Below, piece after piece: positions 35,073-42,295 of a DNA stretch of 64,000 nt. The notes under the pieces are model-generated. The model had not been told where the DNA came from. It ran no database searches and was given only the letters and a program-made list of their open reading frames with translations. Both the position numbers and the translations under genes were made by a program. The stretch covers positions 3,640 to 67,639 of the forward strand of contig DAOLDB010000018.1 of the NCBI GenBank assembly GCA_035327565.1, in the 5' to 3' direction. The stretch comes from JABDLO01 sp035327565. GTDB lineage: Bacteria; Bacteroidota; Bacteroidia; Chitinophagales; Saprospiraceae. Each line of letters begins with the position of its first letter. Positions within the stretch are counted from its first letter, which is position 1.

Positions 35073-35498
35073 ATGAAAAATTTTAATTTCTATAGTTTGA
35101 AATGTATTTTCTTCGGGTTTATATTTCTCATTTCCTGCAAATCTGATCACAATAATGTAACTTATGATGCAAATATGTTTAAGCAAATGGCTATCGATGC
35201 AGGTGTTTATGAAAGGCTTGAATTTGATGATCCGGATGGACTGGATTCAGAAAGTATCAATTGGGAAAATGCCAAACCAGAAGATTTTGAGGCCTGGAAA
35301 AATTTTATAGAGTTGGCTCGTGCAGGCATTGCAAGTGAACAAAGAAATAAGGAAGAATTTGACTATGTAACTTCCATTTTTGATGAATTTGAAAAAGAAA
35401 AGGAAGGACTTACCCGTGACGAACTAATGAAACTTTTTAGAAAATATAACCATAAATATCCAAAGTATTTTCACTTAGCGGGTAATCCCCAAGAATGA
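35073..35498 (+). CDS. Small acidic lipoprotein, intact member of a local gene family
   Basis: A 141-residue lipoprotein: signal with lipobox F-L-I-S-C at about residues 20-24, then a mostly helical, acidic domain (Y-D-A-N-M-F-K-Q-M-A-I-D-A-G-V, E-N-A-K-P-E-D-F-E-A-W, A-R-A-G-I-A-S-E-Q, F-D-E-F-E-K-E-K-E). The frame is open 14 codons further up, but the ATG at 35073 gives the correct signal peptide. Two broken relatives lie on either side (33925-34330 and 36165-36440). Function unknown. A strong terminator follows at 35624. The local copy number suggests that the family duplicates and decays readily. Confidence 0.7.
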   Translation: MKNFNFYSLKCIFFGFIFLISCKSDHNNVTYDANMFKQMAIDAGVYERLEFDDPDGLDSESINWENAKPEDFEAWKNFIELARAGIASEQRNKEEFDYVTSIFDEFEKEKEGLTRDELMKLFRKYNHKYPKYFHLAGNPQE

Positions 35499-35623
35499 AA
35501 TTTTATAAAGCTTGAATAAACCGAATCACGCTTTTTATAATTCATGGATATATTTAAAGAAGTAAAGCGATTGAGAATCATGTAGGTATTTTAATATCCA
35601 CATATGTATATTTTCATAAGCAA

Positions 35624-35663
35624 AAAAGCAGGGTTTTAGCACTTAGTCTAAAACCCTGCTTTT
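35624..35663. terminator. Strong bidirectional terminator
   Basis: A 16-bp perfect stem, AAAAGCAGGGTTTTAG (35624-35639) with its complement at 35648-35663, encloses an 8-base loop; both ends are A- or T-rich, so it can work on either strand. It closes the unit with the intact lipoprotein gene about 125 bases after its stop. Confidence 0.85.
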
Positions 35664-36164
35664 AAGCAATACATTTTATCACTTACACAGGATGAGGTAA
35701 ATAATTAGAATGGCTTAAACTCAGTTTCAATGAAAACAACACCTAAAAAATGCACATATTTTCCAATGGGTATCAGCCAGACTCCAGATATAAAGCCCAA
35801 TACTTTATTGCATATGGTATGATCCTGGGTTTCTGAAGTTATTTTTTTGAGTTTTAGTATGATATTTTTTTCATCATTGCAATCATTTTTTATTATAGGA
35901 CATATTATACTTTACTATCATGTTCAAGCACATGGGGTTATTTCACCTTACAAGAATGAGGATTTAAAAAATTTATCATAAATAAAGTGGTAGGGTTCAT
36001 GCTTATTTGTTGCATATATCGTATCGATATTCAACCTGGTGGAAAAATTGGAATGTTAATGATCTGCAGCACTTAACTTCAAAACATGGAGCATGATGAA
36101 AAGTACTCAGTAAATTCTGAATGGATACCTGCAATGGGCGATTTTCCTGTTACTTTTTTATTAA
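35664..36164. other. Intergenic region without a recognisable gene
   Basis: About 500 bases of AT-rich DNA between the terminator and decayed lipoprotein copy C. Short open frames only, many stops in all frames. I see no promoter, repeat or RNA. Confidence 0.35.
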
Positions 36165-36440
36165 TCAAGCCTTCATGAGCAGCCCAATGATGAAAACACT
36201 TTAAATCAAATTGTCATTGATGCAGGTGTCAATGTCAGGCTTGAATTTGATATTCCGGATGGATTGGATTCAAGAAGTATCCACAGGGAAAATGCCAAGC
36301 CTGAAGATTTTCAGGTTTGGAAAAATTTTGTAAAATTGGCCCGTGCAGGTATTGCAAGTGAACAGGGAAACAATGAAGAATTTGAAGAAGTAACTTCCAT
36401 GGTAATATTCCGATTTATCTACAGAACCAAATATTTCTGA
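36165..36440 (+). pseudogene. Decayed copy C of the lipoprotein gene (truncated both ends)
   Basis: The frame open from 36165 encodes N-D-E-N-T-L-N-Q-I-V-I-D-A-G-V, R-L-E-F-D, P-D-G-L-D-S-R-S-I-H, E-N-A-K-P-E-D-F-Q-V-W-K-N-F and A-R-A-G-I-A-S-E-Q. This is nearly the same as residues 35-105 of the intact protein at 35073, and the DNA is very close too (for example gaaaatgccaa-c/g-cc...gaagatttt). There is no signal peptide or start codon: the frame is closed by a TAA at 36162-36164. Similarity ends near 36400 and the frame runs into unrelated codons to a TGA at 36440. A recent partial duplicate. Confidence 0.82.
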
Positions 36441-36543
36441 TTCTGCATAGTTACGTTGATCAAATTATTAAAAGTCAACCGGAATGATTTATATATCCCA
36501 TCAGCCTTTTAACATTTAAACATGCCACCAACCAATTAAAGAT

Positions 36544-36765
36544 CTATCCTCCATTCTGATTCGCTGATTTAACATAGTTTTCCTGGAAACCATTGACAAA
36601 TACATTTACAATTGTGATTTGATCATGATAATTCAATAATCCAGGAGGTAGCCTGACTCCTGCTTCTTTTAGTTTCCTGTACAAAGTACTCTTGCTTACC
36701 CCTATAATAGAGGCTATTTCTTTCCTTGTCATCGCAATTTTCGGCTCAAAGATTTTCGGGTTCAT
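36544..36765 (-). CDS. Small helix-turn-helix DNA-binding protein
   Basis: A 73-residue protein with one helix-turn-helix in M-T-R-K-E-I-A-S-I-I-G-V-S-K-S-T-L-Y-R-K-L-K-E (about residues 12-34), similar to the Fis/resolvase-type or AlpA-type small DNA-binding proteins. The C-terminal part (G-L-L-N-Y-H-D-Q-I-T-I-V-N-V-F) may serve dimerisation. It stands alone. Its start codon directly follows one arm of a 43-base inverted repeat (36766-36808), suggesting autoregulation. The target genes are unknown. Confidence 0.7.
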   Translation of the reverse strand: MNPKIFEPKIAMTRKEIASIIGVSKSTLYRKLKEAGVRLPPGLLNYHDQITIVNVFVNGFQENYVKSANQNGG

Positions 36766-36808
36766 AACTATCTATTTTTTGATGCACAAATAATTCTCAT
36801 AGATAGTT
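36766..36808 (-). promoter_or_regulatory. Inverted repeat flanking the HTH gene's 5' region
   Basis: Nine-base arms AACTATCTA (36766-36774) and TAGATAGTT (36800-36808) are perfect complements 25 bases apart. On the minus strand the second arm abuts the ATG of the HTH gene. The pair could be two half-sites for a regulator or an mRNA hairpin that hides the start codon. Confidence 0.55.
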
Positions 36809-37171
36809 TAACCTAAATGTATAATTATTTACCCTTTTGAGCAAGGAAATATAAAATTTTAACATTTCAAACCTGATTATAAATGGTTATTTATCTTATA
36901 ATGGGGTATGCTAATCATTAAAATACCCCAATTTTTTTCCAACGGTTTAAATCTTGTTTACATAATGTAAATAGAGTTCGGGAGACCCTTTGCATAAATC
37001 AGATAAAGATCTGATACAGAAATCCTTTGGAAATTGTACCTATGTGTGTGAAAGGAATAATTACCACGGTATTTGAATCATTATATATTCTAGAGTAAGT
37101 TGAATTATTATGAAAGTGACTTAGATTTGGAATACATCATTTTGTTGACCTGATAGTTAATAAATTAAGGG
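36809..37171. other. Intergenic region upstream of the alpha/beta hydrolase
   Basis: About 360 AT-rich bases. It holds one further inverted repeat, ATCAGAT-AAAG-ATCTGAT (36998-37015). The hydrolase start is preceded by an AAGGG that could serve as a ribosome binding site, which is unusual here because most genes in this window lack a Shine-Dalgarno sequence. No gene seen. Confidence 0.4.
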
Positions 37172-38122
37172 ATGAAAAAATTATTTTTCTGGATCTCTGT
37201 AATCATATTGTGCCTTTTAATCATTTACCACTGGCCGGTTACTCAGAGCAATTTTGAATCAATTTATATTCATGTTTCACCCAAAGAGCGGTATTCACTT
37301 CGGGATTTCAGAGAAAAGCATCCTGTAGCTCATATTAAAGTGGATGGTAGAAAATGGGAATATATTTCTCTCGGGGAAGGAGAGCAAACCTTTTTATTTC
37401 TTCATGGGATGACCGGAGCATATGACATTTGGTGGCAGATATTAGAGCCGCTTTCCAAACAATTCCGGGTGATGAGTCTAACATATCCTCCAGTCAAGTC
37501 ATTGGAATCCTATGGTAATGGAATTGTAGCTGTTTTGGATGCCGAGAAAGTTGATAAGGCCATTGTTGTGGGAACCTCGTTAGGAGGGTATCTGACCCAA
37601 TATCTTCTGACCCATCATCCGGATCGACTCGAGGGGATGGTGCTGAGCAATACGTTTCCACCCAATGACATGCTAATAAAGAAAAACCGTAATCTGATCC
37701 GAATCCTGCCGTTTCTTCCCAATTGGCTCATCATGAAGGGCTTTCGTCAAAATTTTTCTGAGATTCAATATCCTGCCTCAGGTTATTCAGAAATGGTTTT
37801 GGCCTACTTAAACGAACAAGCATCTGGTCGAATGAACAAACCACAGGTGATGCGCCGTGCAAAAGCAGTCGTTCAGTTTTTTGACCTTCCCAAAAGTGAT
37901 GTGATTTCCATTCCTGTTCTGATTGTAGAATCTGCGAATGACCCTTTAGTGGATTCTCATTTACGAGAGCAATTGAAAACTTTCTATCCTCATGCCCAAA
38001 TTTACACCTTTACAGACGCAGGCCATTTTCCTTATATCAATGAATCAAAGACCTATCTTGAGGTGTTGTTGGGTTTTTTAGAAAAAGGCTTAGGAGATGG
38101 GAAGCAAAGAATAAAACAGTGA
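37172..38122 (+). CDS. Alpha/beta hydrolase
   Basis: A 316-residue alpha/beta-fold hydrolase with an N-terminal membrane anchor or uncleaved signal (L-F-F-W-I-S-V-I-I-L-C-L-L-I-I-Y, residues 3-18). The nucleophile elbow is G-T-S-L-G-G near residue 140, the oxyanion region F-L-H-G-M-T-G near 75, the acid in S-A-N-D-P-L-V-D and the catalytic His in D-A-G-H-F-P-Y-I-N near the C-terminus, so the triad is complete. Substrate unknown. It is convergent with the DUF2130 gene. Confidence 0.85.
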   Translation: MKKLFFWISVIILCLLIIYHWPVTQSNFESIYIHVSPKERYSLRDFREKHPVAHIKVDGRKWEYISLGEGEQTFLFLHGMTGAYDIWWQILEPLSKQFRVMSLTYPPVKSLESYGNGIVAVLDAEKVDKAIVVGTSLGGYLTQYLLTHHPDRLEGMVLSNTFPPNDMLIKKNRNLIRILPFLPNWLIMKGFRQNFSEIQYPASGYSEMVLAYLNEQASGRMNKPQVMRRAKAVVQFFDLPKSDVISIPVLIVESANDPLVDSHLREQLKTFYPHAQIYTFTDAGHFPYINESKTYLEVLLGFLEKGLGDGKQRIKQ

Positions 38123-38210
38123 TTTTTCTATTTAGAAAGACCTTAGCCATCATTACACCTTTTCTTCAACTGCATAGAACGCAAAGGGAAGCGATTATAT
38201 CCTGTATGAT

Positions 38211-39485
38211 TTAAACTCCATGGTCGTCTTCATTAGATTCTTCAGTGAACGGTAATTCCAAAGACTTTACCGGTTGAATGGCATTTCCTGCAATACCTTT
38301 GACCGATGCATACATGTCAATGGTATTGGTGATGACTTTATCGATTTGTTTTTCACGTTCTTTCCAAATTCGTTGCATTGACCTTTTTTCACTATCCAAA
38401 GAACTCTTCATGGATGAAAATCCCTCAACGATCGCCTCCACCTGCATTCGGAAAGTAGTGCTGGTTAAATAATCGTATAACATGTGCATTTTATCTCCTT
38501 TGTTTTCCTGAGCGCTGATGGCTGTGCTCAATTGAATGATGGATTCGCGCAATACAGAACACAAACCTTTAAACTCATGAAAGGTACATATCCAGATTCC
38601 TTCATAAAGAGTCATGCGTTCGTATCCTGGAGGCAACACTTCTGTAACAATTACTCCGATATCGGCCCCTTTATCCCGCATGTCATTTTTTAGCTTTTCA
38701 ACCCATGAATGTTGAAACTCTTTTGTTCTCTTACTTTCAAAATAAATCTTACCACAATTTTGCCGAATACGAGTATTGACAATTTGGATACAATCGCCCC
38801 CTCGTGCTCCTTTTTTTATTTCTTCAATATGATCCAAAGGAAATTGAACCATAAGCCATTCTTCAATAGCGAGTTCCTGAACTTCTCCCTGTAATTGGAT
38901 GGAACCCTGATCCTGCTTTCGTTTCATTTCTTCGGTGAGCTTCTTTTGATCGTCCAACTGCTTTTGCAATTCTCTGATTTGCATTTCACTCTTCTCTGCT
39001 TCTGACCGCTTCCACTTTTCTTTTTCCAATTCAAGTTGCTTACTCAGCTTTTTTTCGGCTTCCGCTTCGATGACAAATTTTAATTCATCTTTTTCTCTTT
39101 TGAGTTTTTCTAACTCAGCCAATGTTTTGTAGAAATCCTGTAATTTGCCTGATTTCTCTGAAAGTTCTTTTTGGAGCACCGTTACTTTTTCCCTTTGCTC
39201 TTCTTCTATTTTTTGCCGGGTTACCGCTTCTCTACGGTTTAATTCTTCCTTTAATTGTTTTTCCAGCCTCTCTTGAAAAAGCAGATTTTCCTGTTTTTTC
39301 TTTCTTTCAAATTCATCACGCTCTTTCTGCAACTCGGTTTGTTGAGCTTCAAACTGTTTTCGGTCTTTTGTCAACTCCAATTGATATTTCTTTTTGATCT
39401 CTCCTTCCAGTTGTTGTGCCAGGATATCTTGTACGTCGATAGAAGTACCACAATGGGGGCAATTGATTTGAGTTTTGTGTTGCAT
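38211..39485 (-). CDS. DUF2130 protein (coiled coil plus nuclease-like domain)
   Basis: A 424-residue protein. It starts with C-P-H-C (residues 9-12, half of a zinc ribbon), continues as a long charged coiled coil (about 22-195) and then has the DUF2130 domain. That domain contains Asp231 in A-R-G-G-D-C-I-Q and Glu250-x-Lys252 in Y-F-E-S-K-R-T-K, a PD-(D/E)xK-like arrangement, and later V-I-V-T-E-V-L-P-P. The family is widespread and often found near mobile or defence genes, but its role is unproven. Here the neighbours are ordinary, so no defence function is implied by context. Nuclease fold is an inference from the D...ExK pattern. Confidence 0.8.
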   Translation of the reverse strand: MQHKTQINCPHCGTSIDVQDILAQQLEGEIKKKYQLELTKDRKQFEAQQTELQKERDEFERKKKQENLLFQERLEKQLKEELNRREAVTRQKIEEEQREKVTVLQKELSEKSGKLQDFYKTLAELEKLKREKDELKFVIEAEAEKKLSKQLELEKEKWKRSEAEKSEMQIRELQKQLDDQKKLTEEMKRKQDQGSIQLQGEVQELAIEEWLMVQFPLDHIEEIKKGARGGDCIQIVNTRIRQNCGKIYFESKRTKEFQHSWVEKLKNDMRDKGADIGVIVTEVLPPGYERMTLYEGIWICTFHEFKGLCSVLRESIIQLSTAISAQENKGDKMHMLYDYLTSTTFRMQVEAIVEGFSSMKSSLDSEKRSMQRIWKEREKQIDKVITNTIDMYASVKGIAGNAIQPVKSLELPFTEESNEDDHGV

Positions 39486-39705
39486 AGCTTATTTTTACAA
39501 AATGATTCGGTTGATTGATTAAAATTAATAGAAACAGGCTGCTTTTGTAAATTAATAATTCAAATTCAACCTATAATGATACATTTTTCATTTTATTTTT
39601 AAATGAATGTATACGTTTTACAACCAAGACAATCATTTTTCCGTCTTGAAAACTGAATGTAGATTAAACGATTGAAAGATTGGAAATAAAATTCCGAATG
39701 AAAAA

Positions 39706-40272
39706 ATGAAAATTATTTCAATACATAAGGAGACTGAAGATTTGATTGATGAAGCTTTGAAGGGCAATAGGATTGTTTATCAACAGTTATACCAGCTGTA
39801 TTCGCCGGGAATTCTATCAATATGTCGTCAGTATATGGGTGATTTTCACAGGGCGGAGGATATGATGGTACAGGTTTTCGTCAAGGCATTTGAGCATTTA
39901 AAATCTTACCGTAGAGAGGGCAGTTTCAGGGCCTGGTTGCGAAGGATAGCTGTAAACGAATGTATTTCTCAACTCCGTTGCAATAATCTACTCATTTTTG
40001 ATGACAGGCCTATGGATTTGGAAACGGAGCCCATTTCAGCAGACAGTCATCTTCATCTGGAGGATATTCAGGCAATGATAGATGAGTTGCCGGAAGGTTG
40101 CAGGACAGTATTCAATCTTTATGCTATTGAAGGGTATAAGCATCATGAAATATCTGAAATGCTTCGAATTACCCCTGGCACTTCTAAATCCCAACTTGCT
40201 TATGCGAGAAAACTTTTACAAACAAAAATTAAACAATTAAATTCAGAATATCATGGCAAGATCTCCATTTGA
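39706..40272 (+). CDS. ECF-type RNA polymerase sigma factor
   Basis: A 188-residue sigma-70 factor of the extracytoplasmic-function type. Region 2 spans about residues 25-95 (R-A-E-D-M-M-V-Q-V-F-V-K-A-F-E, S-F-R-A-W-L-R-R-I-A-V-N) and region 4 about residues 125-180 (L-P-E-G-C-R-T-V-F-N-L-Y-A-I-E-G-Y-K-H-H-E-I-S). The gene for a single-pass membrane protein overlaps its 3' end by 20 bases and is the likely anti-sigma factor. It may direct the outer-membrane gene that follows. Confidence 0.92.
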   Translation: MKIISIHKETEDLIDEALKGNRIVYQQLYQLYSPGILSICRQYMGDFHRAEDMMVQVFVKAFEHLKSYRREGSFRAWLRRIAVNECISQLRCNNLLIFDDRPMDLETEPISADSHLHLEDIQAMIDELPEGCRTVFNLYAIEGYKHHEISEMLRITPGTSKSQLAYARKLLQTKIKQLNSEYHGKISI

Positions 40273-41038
40273 GAAATCATTGCAAACTCGTTTTGATAAA
40301 AGAGAATTGCATCCTTCAGCTTCAGCATGGGAAAGGATAGATAAATCTCTTAATCAAAAGCATACAACAAAGTATCGAAAAGTATGGGGCTACCTTTTTT
40401 CAGTAGCCGCATGTACGATCTTATTGATGTGGGTAAGTAAACCGGAAAAAAGTGGGCTAAATAATATGTTTGAACACTCTGAAGCCAAAGTAGAAATGGC
40501 AGACATCACATTGGATCCCAATGAAAATATTTTATTAGAAAAAATTGAAAAGAATCAAAAGGCATATGTCTCTGACATTCCAGTGCAGTCTCATAGCAAT
40601 ACTTTAATTCCGAATAAAATTGCAGACAAAATTAATGTAATCAAATCCATTGAGATGGAAATTATCCACGTCAATTTAGAAGAGGAAATATTCCAGCAGG
40701 GTAAAAATATTGTTGCAATGCTCGATGAATATGGAAAAGAGGAAGGAGTTGAAAATCAAAGTACTTCCTTTGATGAAAATTTCAGAGAGGATATTTATCC
40801 TGTGAATTTCCAAATTGATCCAGTAATTTTATTAGCATCCATTGAAGGAACGTTGGATGAATCCAACAAAGGAATAAAGTATAGCTCAGTCCGTTCGAAG
40901 GTATCCATTGATCCGGAAACCCTCCTTAAAGAAGTTGAAGAGAGTGAGATCAAGTCCTTCATGGAAAAATTAACAGAAACAGTAGTCAGCAAATCCGGTC
41001 AGGTAATAACCAGTGTGTTAAAATTTGCCGACAAATAG
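40253..41038 (+). CDS. Probable membrane-bound anti-sigma factor
   Basis: A 261-residue protein with a short cytoplasmic N-terminus containing the pattern L-H-P-S-A-S-A-W-E-R-I-D (residues 19-30), seen in membrane regulators encoded next to ECF sigma factors of Bacteroidota, one membrane helix (about 44-61, Y-L-F-S-V-A-A-C-T-I-L-L-M-W), and a long acidic periplasmic part without known domain. It overlaps the sigma gene by 20 bases, so the two are translated together. There is no zinc-binding anti-sigma motif (HxxxCxxC), so it is not of the ZAS class. Role inferred from position and topology. Confidence 0.7.
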   Translation: MARSPFEKSLQTRFDKRELHPSASAWERIDKSLNQKHTTKYRKVWGYLFSVAACTILLMWVSKPEKSGLNNMFEHSEAKVEMADITLDPNENILLEKIEKNQKAYVSDIPVQSHSNTLIPNKIADKINVIKSIEMEIIHVNLEEEIFQQGKNIVAMLDEYGKEEGVENQSTSFDENFREDIYPVNFQIDPVILLASIEGTLDESNKGIKYSSVRSKVSIDPETLLKEVEESEIKSFMEKLTETVVSKSGQVITSVLKFADK

Positions 41039-41167
41039 AAAGAAAGACTTACATAGTCTGAATACCATCAACTCATATCCAATCCAGTTTACATCCCTGA
41101 GGAATTGCAGAATGCAGTACATTTTATAATTATATAAATCATTACTAATCATTAATTAAAACAAATT

Positions 41168-42223
41168 ATGAAAACCTTATACACAACCCTGATATTATTG
41201 TTGACTTCCAGTATGGTCCAGGCTCAATCGGTTTTTGAAACGAGAGTCAGAGAAATCAGAAAGGAAATCCAAAAAATCACAGAAGCAGAGAAGGATAAAC
41301 TAAGAAATGAAGTAGTATCCATCAATAACCGATGGGACAATGGTGAAATTTCATCAGAGGAAGCCACCCGGTTGAAGAATGAAGCGGCTGAGAAAAGCGC
41401 ACGTATTATTGAAGAACGTATAGCCCCTTTGGAGAAGGAAATTCAGGAATTGGTGAAATCTCAGGCAGAGGGAGCTTTGGACAATGAATATGATTATGAA
41501 GAACTTACCATTGGCAATGTGAAAATTGAGTTCAGACCTAAAAATCGATATAAAGACAAGCATCCCCGTAGTCAAAGAAGAACGCAAACTATGCCCGTCC
41601 TGGCTTTTGGAATCAATAATGTCATAACCGGTGGTGATTTGGGATCTCTCAATGATTCAGAATTTCATGTAATGCGATCCAGATTTTTCGAATGGGGTTT
41701 GACAGGTAAAACAAGGTTATTTGCTGAAAGTAATCTCCTTCACATCAGGTATGGATTTTCATTTATGTATAATCGTCTTCGCCCATTGGACAACCAATAC
41801 TTTGTTAAAGATGGCAATCAAACCGTTTTGGAAGTTTTTCCACAAACTATGAGCAGAGATGCCAGATACAGAAATGTTCAGTTAGTACTTCCGGTTCACC
41901 TGGAGTTTGATTTTACCAGAAAACGAACTTTCAACGACAGGCCCTTTTATAGAATCCAAAGGTCATTCAGAGCCGGAATCGGGGCTTATGCCGGTATCAA
42001 TACCCGTTCATCACAAACCATTCACTATAGAGAAAATGGTCAGGATGTGAGAACGAGAGTGAGAGGAGATTTCAACGTGAATCAGTTTATTTATGGCACT
42101 TCCGCTTATATTGGGTACAGAGATGTCAGTATTTATGTGAAGTATGACCTAAATCCTATGTTCAAATCCAATGTCCCTGAACAGAATAATATTTCAATAG
42201 GTGTGAGGTTTGACCTGAATTAG
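41168..42223 (+). CDS. Outer-membrane protein with N-terminal coiled coil and beta-barrel
   Basis: A 351-residue exported protein. Signal peptide residues 1-18 (ending V-Q-A-Q-S). Residues 20 to about 100 are highly charged and helical (R-E-I-R-K-E-I-Q-K-I-T-E-A-E), probably a coiled coil in the periplasm, followed by about 240 residues of alternating strands and a final strand I-S-I-G-V-R-F-D-L-N as in outer-membrane barrels. It follows the sigma/anti-sigma pair after 130 bases and has its own terminator, so it is a likely target or output of that module. Function unknown. Confidence 0.72.
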   Translation: MKTLYTTLILLLTSSMVQAQSVFETRVREIRKEIQKITEAEKDKLRNEVVSINNRWDNGEISSEEATRLKNEAAEKSARIIEERIAPLEKEIQELVKSQAEGALDNEYDYEELTIGNVKIEFRPKNRYKDKHPRSQRRTQTMPVLAFGINNVITGGDLGSLNDSEFHVMRSRFFEWGLTGKTRLFAESNLLHIRYGFSFMYNRLRPLDNQYFVKDGNQTVLEVFPQTMSRDARYRNVQLVLPVHLEFDFTRKRTFNDRPFYRIQRSFRAGIGAYAGINTRSSQTIHYRENGQDVRTRVRGDFNVNQFIYGTSAYIGYRDVSIYVKYDLNPMFKSNVPEQNNISIGVRFDLN

Positions 42224-42249
42224 GATAAACTTGATTAATACATCTTCAG

Positions 42250-42295
42250 CACCTAAGAATATAATTGAATTAATTCTTAGGTGTTTTTATTTTTT
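42250..42295 (+). terminator. Rho-independent terminator, overlapping the next gene's 3' end
   Basis: An 11-bp perfect stem, CACCTAAGAAT (42250-42260) with ATTCTTAGGTG (42273-42283), is followed by TTTTTATTTTTT. It ends the outer-membrane gene at 42223. The last codons of the convergent beta-helix gene (stop at 42270-42272) lie inside the hairpin, so this DNA is both coding and terminating. Confidence 0.9.

Noticed and set aside
34543..35498. Toxin-antitoxin or effector-immunity pair
   Set aside because: Both proteins have export signals and no toxin motif is visible. Kept only as a low-interest hypothesis about a secreted pair.
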